64,000 nt of DNA from Oceanihabitans sp. 2_MG-2023 (GCF_030547245.1 NZ_JAUOQT010000005.1:62001-126000); one strand, 5' to 3'; shown: positions 38,854-47,981, counted from the first letter of the stretch. Notes: generated from the sequence alone by a model not told the origin. Translations and numbers: made by a program.

Positions 38854-39411
38854 ATGAAAGTAAATACGATGAGAAATATACTTGTTATAATAACGTGCCT
38901 ACTATTTAATTTTTTAACAACACCACTGTTTGCACAACAGGATAATTTTATCAAGGATTATTTAGAGCGATTAGAAAATTCTAAAAAATATTTAATTCTT
39001 GTTGCAGAGACAATGCCGGAAGCTAAGTATAACTATAAAGCTACTTCAGAGTCTTTGAGCTTTGCCGAAAACTTATTGCATATAGGTTATGCTTTAGATT
39101 GGCATAGTGAGTCGTTGTTGGGAGAACGTGAATCAAGAGATTGGAAAACAGATACTGTTTATAAGGTGGCTAATAAATCTAAAGTAGAAATGATTGCTAC
39201 AGTAGGGGAAACTTTCGATGCTGCAATACAATTAATTGCACAGTTTGATATTGCGCATTTAGAAGATAAGCTAGATTATTTTGGTTTGCATAGATCTAAA
39301 AGACAAATCCTCTTATTACTAGCAGACCATATAACGCATCATAGAGGGCAAATGCTGGTTTATATGCGATTAAACGGACTTGTTCCTCCAAGATATGTTT
39401 TGTTTCAGTAG
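38854..39411 (+). CDS. Exported DinB-like protein
   Basis: A 185-residue protein with a DinB/YfiT four-helix bundle preceded by a signal peptide (cleavage near PLFAQ). Metal-ligand histidines are plausible in HIGYALDWHS and in DHITHHRGQM. DinB-like proteins are metal-binding and often thiol transferases (for example bacillithiol-dependent S-transferases), usually cytoplasmic; the signal peptide here puts it in the periplasm. Either of two in-frame ATGs (38854 or 38869) gives a good signal peptide. Confidence 0.78.
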   Translation: MKVNTMRNILVIITCLLFNFLTTPLFAQQDNFIKDYLERLENSKKYLILVAETMPEAKYNYKATSESLSFAENLLHIGYALDWHSESLLGERESRDWKTDTVYKVANKSKVEMIATVGETFDAAIQLIAQFDIAHLEDKLDYFGLHRSKRQILLLLADHITHHRGQMLVYMRLNGLVPPRYVLFQ

Positions 39412-39433
39412 TAGCATGAAAAACGTATTCATT

Positions 39434-41071
39434 TTACTCTTTTTTAGTTAGTACATAGTAATTACATGATAATCTACCATTATGAGAACTAGAACCAAGG
39501 GCAGCAGTATTTAGATCGTAAGTTGATATTTTTTCGATAGTATATATGGTATTTAACTTGGCTTGATCTTCAGGTGATATGCCATTAGTTAGCATGCCAA
39601 AAGTATTTTCTTTTGGAAAGTTATAGGTGTTTTCGGCCTGTTTTATATTTGGGATCTTACTGCCAAATTGCCAAATCATTTCTGGGGAAACATAATTAAA
39701 AGAATACACGTTTAAATTTGTAGCAGAAGCTTCTTTTTTTAAATTTGAAATAGGAGTATAATTACTACTAATTAAAGCTTTGCTTAATGGTGAAACAGTA
39801 AGTGTAATAGAAGTAAAGAATAGTACAGTATACATAAAAACCTGTTGTATGTTTTTTCTTTTTAAATGAATTAAAATTAAAATACCTAGTGGCACCAAAA
39901 TTAAAGAAGCTAGTAGATACCAAAACCAATACCCAGCTAAATTATCTTTTAAAAAGAGATATGCTACTATAGGAAAAACAATACCGATGCAACCAATTAA
40001 TCCAAAATTAAAATATACAGGAATAGTTTCTTTTTTATTTTTTAAGTGTTTAAATTTTCGGAATAAATACTCCATATAAAACCCAATATTTATAGCTAAT
40101 GGAATTAAAACAGGCATGAGATAGCGTGATTTTTTTTCAGGAATTACAGAGAGTAACACCACAGCAATTATGGTCCATAAAAAAGAAAATGTATAGGCTT
40201 TTTTATTACTCACTCTGTGTTTTAAATACGGATACAGTAAGCTAATAAACGCTGGGATAGTCCATAATCCGCTTTGAGTAAAAAAGCTCCAATAGTAATA
40301 AAATGGTCTTACATTATAACTAGACCAATTGCCCGTTTCTTTTTTTGTAATCGCTTCAAAAGTCGCTGGGTCTTCCATTCTTACGTATATAAACCACCAA
40401 GAACCAATTATTAAAGCTAATAAGAGGACGCTAAAATAGGAAAAAGCTTTTGTTTTAAAATTACTAAATTTAAAGGTAAAACCATAGGCAATTAAAAATG
40501 GAAGCAGCAAAGCATACATAGAAACTGGGCCTTTACACATAAAGGAGGAACCAATAAAAATTCCTGCAAAGAGGGAATGTTTCCAATAGTTTTTTTCGGA
40601 TTTAAAAAGTAGAAATAAATGATAGATTGCCACTAGCATAAAACCATGTGTAAAAATATCCCAAGGCGCTTCAATAATTATTGCAATAACATAGAATGCG
40701 CTAATAACAATTAGTGCATTTATAAAACTATGTCTATTCTTTTTAAGTATTTGATACGACAGTTTATACATAAAACTACCCATAAGCATAACCATAATTG
40801 CAGCTGGTAATCGTAAGCCAAAAATGCTTTTTATTCCAAAAATTAAACTAGAAATCGCGGCAAGCCAAGTAGGTAAAGGTGGTTTTTGGTACCTGGCTTC
40901 TCCATTCATAGTCGTTAAAAGCCAGTTATTATCTACTATCATTTCGCGAGCAGTAATAAAGTTTCGAGCTTCCATAATAGAAACAGAAATGGTTTCTAAA
41001 TTTGGTAAAAGCATAATTGCTACCAAAATACAAACACTAAGAATTGGGTGTTTTTCAAGTGCTTTTAACAT
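39434..41071 (-). CDS. GT39/ArnT-like polyprenyl-phosphate sugar transferase
   Basis: A 545-residue integral membrane glycosyltransferase of the GT-C type with about 12 helices. The conserved first loop reads MEARNFITAREMI, NGEARYQKPPLPTWLAA, the hallmark of GT39/GT83 enzymes that move a sugar from a polyprenyl phosphate to lipid A or another acceptor. The C-terminal periplasmic part is about 120 residues. It ends a three-gene operon (GT2, LAB_N protein, this) and overlaps the LAB_N gene by 17 bp. The set mirrors ArnC, ArnE/F and ArnT. The actual sugar is unknown. Confidence 0.85.
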   Translation of the reverse strand: MLKALEKHPILSVCILVAIMLLPNLETISVSIMEARNFITAREMIVDNNWLLTTMNGEARYQKPPLPTWLAAISSLIFGIKSIFGLRLPAAIMVMLMGSFMYKLSYQILKKNRHSFINALIVISAFYVIAIIIEAPWDIFTHGFMLVAIYHLFLLFKSEKNYWKHSLFAGIFIGSSFMCKGPVSMYALLLPFLIAYGFTFKFSNFKTKAFSYFSVLLLALIIGSWWFIYVRMEDPATFEAITKKETGNWSSYNVRPFYYYWSFFTQSGLWTIPAFISLLYPYLKHRVSNKKAYTFSFLWTIIAVVLLSVIPEKKSRYLMPVLIPLAINIGFYMEYLFRKFKHLKNKKETIPVYFNFGLIGCIGIVFPIVAYLFLKDNLAGYWFWYLLASLILVPLGILILIHLKRKNIQQVFMYTVLFFTSITLTVSPLSKALISSNYTPISNLKKEASATNLNVYSFNYVSPEMIWQFGSKIPNIKQAENTYNFPKENTFGMLTNGISPEDQAKLNTIYTIEKISTYDLNTAALGSSSHNGRLSCNYYVLTKKE

Positions 41072-41687
41072 AATTCTTTTTTAATAGCATTAAATTCCTA
41101 CTATAAATAACTGCTCCAAAAAGCTGACCAATGAATAAAACAGGATCTCTTCTAATAGTAGCATAAGTTAATATTAAAATGGAACCAATTAAACTTAAAA
41201 GCCAAAAACCAAAAGGCAAAGAAGATTCTTTGTGTTTTTCAGAATATAGCCATTGGTATACAAAACGCAAGGTAAATACTACTTGCGAGACTATACCAAG
41301 TATTAATAACCAAAACGGAATGGCTTCGTTTTTAAATAAGCGATCTACATCTATGGTATTGTTGTTAAAATAAAAGATAGAAATAAAGACAGGAACCAAA
41401 AGCAATAACCAACGCATTATTTTAGGGAATTTTTCCCACTGATTTTGTAATTGTAAATTTCGTATATAAATAAAATAGGTGAGACCTTGACCAAGCATTA
41501 TAGCAAAGTCGTCGCGTAAATAACCATAAACAAATAAAAGAAAAGAGGCAAATAAACTTAATGTCCAGAATAAAGTTGGTGTTGATACTTGTTTTTGTTT
41601 TTCGCTAGTAATCCATTGTATTATTAATCTAGAGGAGAATAATATTTGTGCAGTAAACCCTATGCTATATATTATCCAGTTGTTCAT
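41055..41687 (-). CDS. Membrane protein with two LAB_N (lipid A synthesis N-terminal) domains
   Basis: A 210-residue protein with six or more transmembrane helices formed by an internal duplication. Residues about 3-75 and 128-205 are both LAB_N domains: GFTAQILFSSRLIIQWITSEK pairs with GIVSQVVFTLRFVYQWLYSEK, and both continue with a GQ(G/L) segment and an IYIRNL/IYSRNL helix. LAB_N is small and flippase-like and occurs with polyprenyl-sugar genes. Its start overlaps the last base of the GT2 stop, so all three genes are coupled. A role in moving the polyprenyl-phosphate sugar across the membrane, as for ArnE/F, is inferred. Confidence 0.82.
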   Translation of the reverse strand: MNNWIIYSIGFTAQILFSSRLIIQWITSEKQKQVSTPTLFWTLSLFASFLLFVYGYLRDDFAIMLGQGLTYFIYIRNLQLQNQWEKFPKIMRWLLLLVPVFISIFYFNNNTIDVDRLFKNEAIPFWLLILGIVSQVVFTLRFVYQWLYSEKHKESSLPFGFWLLSLIGSILILTYATIRRDPVLFIGQLFGAVIYSRNLMLLKKNYVKST

Positions 41688-42400
41688 TAACCTTGTTTTT
41701 CAACGGAATAATTAATGTGTTTTTTCTTCATCCATAGATAAGCAAAACAATCTGTTAATGGACCAAGTAATCTATTCCAAACACCAAAATTTGCTTGGCC
41801 AGCTATTCTTGGAAAGTGTTGCACAGGAACTTGTGTTATTTTTCCGTTTTGCAATAAAATCATAGCAGGTAAAAAGCGATGTAAGCCTTTAAACATTGGA
41901 ATGCGTTTGGCATATTCTGTTTTTATAACTTTTAGAGGACAGCCAGTGTCATCCATACCATCATGGGTAAAGCTCCTTCTAATTCCATTTGCAATGATTG
42001 AAGACAGGTTTTTTACAAAACTGTCTTTTCGGTTAGCACGAACCCCAGTTACTAAATCGTAAGTGCCAATATCTTTTAAAAGCAAGTTGAAGTCTTCAGG
42101 TGCAGTTTGTAAATCACTATCTATGTAACCAACTAATTCGGTGTCGGTATAATCGAAACCAGCTTTTATAGCAGCACTTAAACCGCTATTTTTTTCGAAA
42201 GAAATATATGAAAATTCAGGATTTCTATTACAAATGGTTTCAATTAATTCTTGGCTTTTGTCTTTAGAACCATCATTAACAAATAGTATTTTGGTAGTTT
42301 TAATTGCGATTTTAGTATATGCAAGTAATTCTTTTTCAACTCGTAATAAATTGTCTTCCTCATTATAAACAGGAACAATAATGGTAAATTGAAAATTCAT
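41687..42400 (-). CDS. Polyprenyl/dolichol-phosphate sugar synthase-like GT2
   Basis: A 237-residue family 2 glycosyltransferase of the DPM1 type without C-terminal membrane helices. IIVPVYNEEDNLLRVEKEL is the nucleotide-sugar site and YIDSDLQTAPEDF is the metal-binding DxD region. It likely charges a polyprenyl phosphate with a sugar in the cytoplasm, which the ArnT-like enzyme then uses outside. First gene of the operon, with a visible -7 box 20 bp upstream. Confidence 0.88.
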   Translation of the reverse strand: MNFQFTIIVPVYNEEDNLLRVEKELLAYTKIAIKTTKILFVNDGSKDKSQELIETICNRNPEFSYISFEKNSGLSAAIKAGFDYTDTELVGYIDSDLQTAPEDFNLLLKDIGTYDLVTGVRANRKDSFVKNLSSIIANGIRRSFTHDGMDDTGCPLKVIKTEYAKRIPMFKGLHRFLPAMILLQNGKITQVPVQHFPRIAGQANFGVWNRLLGPLTDCFAYLWMKKKHINYSVEKQG

Positions 42401-42419
42401 AAAAAAGGAATTAATTATA

Positions 42420-42427
42420 CAAATGTA
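42420..42427 (-). promoter_or_regulatory. -7 promoter box of the glycolipid operon
   Basis: CAAATGTA on the plus strand reads TACATTTG on the minus strand, matching TAnnTTTG, 20 bp before the GT2 start codon. Confidence 0.55.
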
Positions 42428-42583
42428 TTCTTTTTTAAGGAATAGAAATTCTTTATAAAAAAAAATATGTTTCTTTGTAATATAATACTCTTATATGAAC
42501 CTTTCATAACTAGCATTTAATATTAAAACGAATGACTAAACTTGGAAGCACCATGTGACCGTTAAAAAAAATAGAATAGACAC

Positions 42584-43525
42584 ATGAAAATATTAATTAC
42601 TGGAGCTGCAGGCTTTATAGGTTCGCATACTGCCGAACGTTTACATGATTTAGGACATGAAGTTATTGGTATAGATAATTTTTCGCCTTATTATAGTTTA
42701 GAATTAAAAAAACTAAATGAAAAAGCCCTAAGCGACAAAGGTATTACAGTAATTAATGCAGATTTAAGGGATGTGAATTTAGCGGAAGTGTTACCTAAAG
42801 ACATCCAATATATCTTTCATTACGCTGCCCAACCAGGGATTTCTAAAACATCGACTTTCGAAGATTATTTTACTAACAATATAATCGCAACAAAAAACCT
42901 AATTGATTATGCACTTACTTTAAACGATTTAGCGCTTTTTGTAAATATTGGTACTTCTTCTATCTATGGCTTACAAGCTACTTTTCCAGAGGATATAGCT
43001 CCAAAACCTGCTTCACATTATGGGGTAACTAAATTAGCAGCAGAACAATTAGTACTTCAAAAAAGTAGAGAGAAACATTTTAAATCTTGTTCTTTGCGCT
43101 TGTACTCGGTTATTGGACCAAGAGAAAGACCAGAAAAAATGTATACTAAGCTTATTGCTTGTGCTTTTAATGATGATGCTTTTCCGCTTTATGATGGTAG
43201 TGCAAGTCACTTACGAAGCTTTACTTATGTTGGCGATATTGTTGATGGTGTTGTAAGTGTTATTAATAATGAAGCTAAAGTAGATGGTGAAATTATTAAT
43301 CTTGGTACAGAAGTAGAACATACAACACAAGAAGGTATTGAAGCTGTTGAAAAAGTGATTGGTAAGTCTATAAAAATTAATCATGTAGAAGCAAGAGCAG
43401 GAGACCAATTACGAACAAAAGCAAATATTGATAAAGCTAGAAAATTACTGAATTACAATCCGAAAACGACACTATTGCAAGGTGTTGAAGCGCAGGTGAA
43501 TTGGTATAAGGAGTATTTTTTGTAA
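42584..43525 (+). CDS. NDP-sugar epimerase/dehydratase (extended SDR)
   Basis: A 313-residue extended SDR of the UDP-glucose/UDP-glucuronate 4-epimerase group. The Rossmann motif is GAAGFIGSHTAERL, followed by DNFSPYYS as in UDP-glucuronate 4-epimerases. The active site has GTSSIYG and Y-x3-K in SHYGVTKLAAEQ. It makes a nucleotide sugar for surface glycans. It is divergent from the ArnT-like operon and could supply its sugar, though this is positional inference. It converges on meaB with 8 bp between stops. Confidence 0.87.
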   Translation: MKILITGAAGFIGSHTAERLHDLGHEVIGIDNFSPYYSLELKKLNEKALSDKGITVINADLRDVNLAEVLPKDIQYIFHYAAQPGISKTSTFEDYFTNNIIATKNLIDYALTLNDLALFVNIGTSSIYGLQATFPEDIAPKPASHYGVTKLAAEQLVLQKSREKHFKSCSLRLYSVIGPRERPEKMYTKLIACAFNDDAFPLYDGSASHLRSFTYVGDIVDGVVSVINNEAKVDGEIINLGTEVEHTTQEGIEAVEKVIGKSIKINHVEARAGDQLRTKANIDKARKLLNYNPKTTLLQGVEAQVNWYKEYFL

Positions 43526-43533
43526 CTTATTTT

Positions 43534-44604
43534 TTATAAGCTTAACAAATAATCTGCAGCAGCAAATGGAGTTGTTTCGTTGTCTTCAATACGTTGCAAC
43601 TGTATTTGTAGAGCATCTTTAATTTTTTCATTGTTGAAGAAATCCGTTTTTAAACGGTTTTCAATAGTTTGAAGAAGCCAAAACTTATTTTGCTCGTTTC
43701 GTTTATGGTTAAGGTAATTGTTTTTAGAGGTAATAGAAATGTACTCTTCAATAATTGTCCAAATTTCTGCAATACCTTGGTTGTGTAACGCACTACATAA
43801 AGAAACTTTAGGTTGCCAACCTGAATCTTTTTCAGGATAGAGGTGAAGCGCTCTGTTGAATTCTACTTTTGCAAGTTTTGCTCTTTTTTCGTTATCGCCA
43901 TCTGCTTTATTAATAGCAATAGCATCCGCCATTTCAATAATACCGCGTTTTATACCTTGTAATTCGTCTCCAGCTCCAGCGAGTTTTAGCAGTAAAAAGA
44001 AATCGACCATACTATGTACCGCAGTTTCACTTTGTCCAACACCAACGGTTTCAATAATAATAGTATCAAAACCAGCAGCTTCACAAAGAATAATCGTTTC
44101 TCGCGTTTTTCTTGCAACACCACCAAGAGATTCTCCAGAAGGTGAAGGTCTTATAAATGCATTTTTATCTTTCACCAAGTCTTCCATTCTGGTTTTGTCA
44201 CCAAGAATACTTCCTTTGGTTAGCGAACTACTAGGATCAATAGCTAAGACAGCAACTTTTTTCTTTTGACTTGTTAAATACGTTCCAAAAGCTTCAATAA
44301 AGGTGCTTTTTCCAACTCCAGGAACTCCGGTAATACCTACGCGAACCGATTTATTGGCATGGGCTAAACAAGCTTTAATTATGATGTTTGCTTTTTTTAA
44401 ATGCGCAGCGTTTTTACTTTCTACTAAAGTAATGGCTCTACTTAATGCAGTAATATTTCCTTTTAAAATCTGCGAAACTAAATCTTGTGCACTTGGTTGT
44501 GCTTTTCGTTTTTGTTTAATGTTTTGAATAGAAGTAGCATTGGTAATTTCACTTACTGAAACACCTTCTTTTTCTTGTAAAGCAGATTTTTTTTGTTTTG
44601 CCAC
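43534..44604 (-). CDS. meaB: Methylmalonyl-CoA mutase-associated GTPase MeaB
   Basis: A 356-residue G3E-family GTPase. P-loop GITGVPGVGKSTFIEAFG, DPSSSLTKGSILGDKTRM, FIRPSPSGESLGGVARKTRE, ETVGVGQSE and the base-binding NKADGDN are all present. MeaB protects and reactivates adenosylcobalamin-dependent methylmalonyl-CoA mutase and gates cofactor delivery. The mutase genes are not in this window, but a PduO-type cobalamin adenosyltransferase is at 59245-59817. The N-terminal tail of about 60 residues is lysine-rich and longer than in many homologues. Confidence 0.95.
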   Translation of the reverse strand: MAKQKKSALQEKEGVSVSEITNATSIQNIKQKRKAQPSAQDLVSQILKGNITALSRAITLVESKNAAHLKKANIIIKACLAHANKSVRVGITGVPGVGKSTFIEAFGTYLTSQKKKVAVLAIDPSSSLTKGSILGDKTRMEDLVKDKNAFIRPSPSGESLGGVARKTRETIILCEAAGFDTIIIETVGVGQSETAVHSMVDFFLLLKLAGAGDELQGIKRGIIEMADAIAINKADGDNEKRAKLAKVEFNRALHLYPEKDSGWQPKVSLCSALHNQGIAEIWTIIEEYISITSKNNYLNHKRNEQNKFWLLQTIENRLKTDFFNNEKIKDALQIQLQRIEDNETTPFAAADYLLSL

Positions 44605-44684
44605 TTTGTTATTGTTCTTTAATTCTAAATGTATCTCTTATTTTTTGAAATAAAACAAGTGAGAATCGAAATGGGAATGTAAGT

Positions 44685-45239
44685 TTACTTTAACGGAACC
44701 ACAACCATCGTATTATCCCAAGCCATGGTTAGCGATAAGTTGTCTGTAGAGTTATCGAAACCAATAGTGAATTGCTCTACAGTTGTATCAATCTTTTTAA
44801 CAGGAACACTAATGTTTACAATATCAAATTCTGGAACACGCATTGGTTTCATTTCCATATCTACTCCCCAAGAATATTGTTTAGAGTTAAACATGACATT
44901 CCATGCAGTGTCGTTTGGTATAGTCCAAATTGTATATTTTCCAGCAGGAAGGGAATCTTTGCCAATTTTTAAAGGTTTATTGGTTTCAAATGTAGTAGCT
45001 TCGTTCGCTCCTGTACGCCAAACTTGGTTATACGGTACAAGTGCTCCAAAAACTTCGCGATCTCTTTTAGATGGTCTATTGTAAAAAACCTGGAGTTTAA
45101 TATCTTCAACTTGAAAACTAACCGTTTTTTCAGGACTTAATCGTTGGCTAAATAAACCATCGTTCTTATACGAATAAATAGAAACAGCAACCAATGCAAC
45201 TGCTAATAATCCAATAACCCATTTTAAAAACCTATTCAT
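44685..45239 (-). CDS. DUF2911 family exported or membrane-anchored protein
   Basis: A 184-residue protein with an N-terminal hydrophobic segment (FLKWVIGLLAVALVAVSIYSY) acting as signal anchor. The DUF2911 domain follows: LQVFYNRPSKRDREVFG, VPYNQVWRTGANEATTFETNKP, GKYTIWTIPNDTAWNVMFN. Function is not known; the domain is common in Bacteroidota. I use ATG 45239 (MNRFLKWV) because the upstream in-frame start would add 18 residues before the anchor that do not belong to the family. Confidence 0.85.
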   Translation of the reverse strand: MNRFLKWVIGLLAVALVAVSIYSYKNDGLFSQRLSPEKTVSFQVEDIKLQVFYNRPSKRDREVFGALVPYNQVWRTGANEATTFETNKPLKIGKDSLPAGKYTIWTIPNDTAWNVMFNSKQYSWGVDMEMKPMRVPEFDIVNISVPVKKIDTTVEQFTIGFDNSTDNLSLTMAWDNTMVVVPLK

Positions 45240-45403
45240 TTTAAATTTTTTTAAATAAAATTTACGAGTGTAAAGATACTTTAAAGTAAGCATCTTTAAA
45301 AAGGTAATGCAAATTTCTTACCAATTATTTAAAAAAATATTATCTTTTTTGCAACACAACAATTTTTTAATCGTCTTTAAGGAGAACAAACCAAAAACCA
45401 TAA

Positions 45404-45964
45404 TTGAAAAGCGTGTTTCAAACGGAAATTATTGAAAAATGTAAACAAAACAACCGACTAGCACAAATGCAGTTGTACAACCAGTATTGCAATGGTATGT
45501 ATATTGTTGCTAATCGATTTGTTAAGGATGCAGCAGAAGCAGAAGATGTAGTACAAGAGGCTTTTATTAAAGCGTTTTCTAAACTACATCAATATAAAGC
45601 AGAAGTAACTTTTGGTGCTTGGTTAAAACGTATTGTTGTTAATAAAAGTATTGATTATTTGAAATCTAAAAAGCAACAAGTGGTTGCATTAGAAGAAGTG
45701 CACTTAAAAGTAATTGATACACCAAATAATGACGAATGGTTGGTAGATGATACAATAACTGTTGCAGAAGTTAAAAATGCAATAGATACATTACCAGAAA
45801 AATACCGATATGTTCTTACTCTTTTTTTAATGGAAGGTTATGATCATCAAGAGATTTCTGAAATTTTAGATATCTCGCAAGTTGCATCTAGAACCCAGTT
45901 ATCTAGAGGAAAACAAAAATTGCAAGAATTATTAAAACACAAAAAAGATGGCACAAGATATTAG
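45404..45964 (+). CDS. ECF sigma-70 family sigma factor
   Basis: A 186-residue ECF sigma factor. Region 2 is at about 20-90 (AQMQLYNQYCNGMY, AEDVVQEAFIKAFSKLHQY, FGAWLKRIVVNKSIDYLK), and region 4 at about 125-178 (LPEKYRYVLTLFLMEGYDHQEISEILDIS, RTQLSRGKQKLQELL). The best start is TTG 45404 or GTG 45413; the first internal ATG would cut into region 2. The 3' end overlaps the next gene by 17 bp, so the next protein, a one-pass membrane protein, is probably its anti-sigma factor. Confidence 0.88.
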   Translation: MKSVFQTEIIEKCKQNNRLAQMQLYNQYCNGMYIVANRFVKDAAEAEDVVQEAFIKAFSKLHQYKAEVTFGAWLKRIVVNKSIDYLKSKKQQVVALEEVHLKVIDTPNNDEWLVDDTITVAEVKNAIDTLPEKYRYVLTLFLMEGYDHQEISEILDISQVASRTQLSRGKQKLQELLKHKKDGTRY

Positions 45965-46511
45965 AGATTTATTAAAGCAAGATTTGCAAGAGCATAACAA
46001 AAAAATGCCAAAAAATCATGAAGCTAGATTTCTTGATAAGCTAAATAAAGCATTACCAGAAGCTCAAAAACCAAAATTTAATTGGATGCAAATAGCTGCA
46101 AGTGTAGTAGTCTTTATAGGTTTAAGTTTTGGCGCTTTTAAATATTTTAATAATCCAGCAGTCACTATAGATAATAATGTAGCAACAGTGGAAAATACGA
46201 AAACCCTAGGGGATGTTTCTCCAGACTTAAAAAAAGTGGAAGATTATTACTTAGCAAATATTAATCTAGAATTATCTAAAGTAAAACTAACACCAGAAAA
46301 CAAAGAAATGTTTGACGGTTATGTTCAACGCTTAGAAGATTTAAAAAAAGAATACGGTAAACTATCTGTAGAGTTAACACAAAATGGTCCAACCGAACAA
46401 ACCATTAATGCGCTTATCGATAATTTAAAATTTAGATTAAACTTATTACACCGATTAAGAGAACAATTAAAAACATTAAGTACACTTGATACCAATCAAG
46501 AGGTCATTTAA
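45948..46511 (+). CDS. Single-pass membrane protein, probable anti-sigma factor
   Basis: A 187-residue protein with a cytoplasmic N-terminus of about 45 residues, one transmembrane helix (about 47-67, IAASVVVFIGLSFGAF) and a periplasmic part dominated by predicted helices (VEDYYLANINLELSK, a coiled-coil-like LEDLKKEYGKLSVEL, and NLLHRLREQLKTL). No zinc-binding HxxxCxxC motif is present. The layout, together with the 17-bp overlap with the ECF sigma gene, suggests a regulator that holds the sigma factor at the membrane. This is positional inference; the sequence alone is not diagnostic. Confidence 0.65.
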   Translation: MAQDIRDLLKQDLQEHNKKMPKNHEARFLDKLNKALPEAQKPKFNWMQIAASVVVFIGLSFGAFKYFNNPAVTIDNNVATVENTKTLGDVSPDLKKVEDYYLANINLELSKVKLTPENKEMFDGYVQRLEDLKKEYGKLSVELTQNGPTEQTINALIDNLKFRLNLLHRLREQLKTLSTLDTNQEVI

Positions 46512-46523
46512 AAACATATAAAA

Positions 46524-47981
46524 ATGAAAAATTTAAGAATAACAATTCTGATGCTTTTTGTCGCTTTAAGTAGTGTAGCACAGCAAAAACTTGAAAAAAT
46601 ATCACAATCTATAAATGTAAATAAAGACGTAGTAGTTGAATTAAACACAAGCCACACCAATATTGAAATAGAAACTTGGAACAAAGATATTATTGAAATT
46701 GAAGCTTATATAGAAAGCGATTTACTATCCAAAGAAGAACTACAAAAGGTGTATGATGCTTGGCAAGTACAAGTAAATGGATCGAAACAATTAGTTACTA
46801 TAGAAACCGAAGGAGTATTAAATTCCTGGTCTAATGAAAGTGTCTCGATTTTTGATGAGAACTCCTTAGAAGCTTTAAAAGAGTTAGAGTTTAAGCTAGC
46901 AGATTTACCAGTTATGCCTTTAGTAGAAGGATTAATGGAATCGTTAAATTTATCCGATATGCCAAAAATGCCTAATCTTCCAGATTTACCAGATGGCATG
47001 AATAATTTTAATTTTGATTATGAAAAATACCAAGATGAAGGAGAAGATTATCTAGAAAAATGGAGCAAAGAGTACGAAGATAAATATGGAAAAGAGTATG
47101 CTTATAAAATGGAAAATTGGGCAAAAAAGTTTGATGAAAAAGATTGGAAAGCATACGAAAAGAAAATGGAAGCTTGGGGAGAACAATTTGGTGAAAATTT
47201 TGAAGAGCAGTTTGGAAATGACTTTGAAAAAAGAATGGAAAAATGGGGGAAAGATTTAGAAAAATCTATTGAAGATAGCGACTTCGAAGAAAACATGGAA
47301 GCTTGGGGGGAAGCATTTGGAAAACGTCTTGAAGAATCTATAGAAAGAGCTTTTGGACAAGAAAGTCAAGAAGATAATAATGAAGAATTATTTTCAAGAT
47401 CCAAAAAAACAAACCTAAAAGTAAAGAAAACAATAATAATTAAGATGCCTAAAAAAGCAAAACTTAAATTAAATGTAAGACATGGTGAACTTAATTTAAC
47501 CTCTGTAATACATGATTTAAAAGCAGATGTTTCACATTCTAATTTTACAGCAAATACCATTGATGGAAGCCAGACTTCCATCAATGTTTCTTATTCTCCA
47601 GTTAAAATTTCAAACTGGAATGCTGGTGAATTACATCTTAATTATGTCGATCAAGCTAAAGTTGAAACAGCAAACAGCTTGGTTTTAAGTGCAAATTCAT
47701 CGAATGTTAGTATTAAAAATGTAGTGAGTAATGCAATAATTGATGGTAGTTTTGGAGATTTGGTGATTGGTAATATATCTAGTGATTTTAAAAATATTAA
47801 TCTTGTTCTCGAAAACAGCGAAGCCAATGTGAAACTACCACAAGGCGATTTTAATTTGTTTTATAAAGGCACAAAATCTATTTTTAACAACGAAAGCACT
47901 TCTAGTAAAACGGTAAGTAGTGATAGTAATAAAACCATTGTTATTAATGCAAAGTATAGTAATGTTATAGTAAAAAAATAA
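46524..47981 (+). CDS. Exported beta-helix (DUF4097-like) protein with a Trp-rich charged helical insert
   Basis: A 485-residue exported protein (signal peptide 1-19, SSVAQ). The N-terminal part (20-125) and C-terminal part (about 297-485) look like one DUF4097/adhesin-type beta-helix with short repeated strands (NLTSVIHDLKADVSHSNF, VLSANSSNVSIKNV). Between them, residues 165-290 are an acidic/basic helical insert with four repeats of MExW(A/G), at M196, M215, M238 and M258. A proline-rich hinge (146-158) precedes it. Third gene of the ECF sigma operon, so it is likely an output or part of the sensing system at the envelope. Confidence 0.7.
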   Translation: MKNLRITILMLFVALSSVAQQKLEKISQSINVNKDVVVELNTSHTNIEIETWNKDIIEIEAYIESDLLSKEELQKVYDAWQVQVNGSKQLVTIETEGVLNSWSNESVSIFDENSLEALKELEFKLADLPVMPLVEGLMESLNLSDMPKMPNLPDLPDGMNNFNFDYEKYQDEGEDYLEKWSKEYEDKYGKEYAYKMENWAKKFDEKDWKAYEKKMEAWGEQFGENFEEQFGNDFEKRMEKWGKDLEKSIEDSDFEENMEAWGEAFGKRLEESIERAFGQESQEDNNEELFSRSKKTNLKVKKTIIIKMPKKAKLKLNVRHGELNLTSVIHDLKADVSHSNFTANTIDGSQTSINVSYSPVKISNWNAGELHLNYVDQAKVETANSLVLSANSSNVSIKNVVSNAIIDGSFGDLVIGNISSDFKNINLVLENSEANVKLPQGDFNLFYKGTKSIFNNESTSSKTVSSDSNKTIVINAKYSNVIVKK

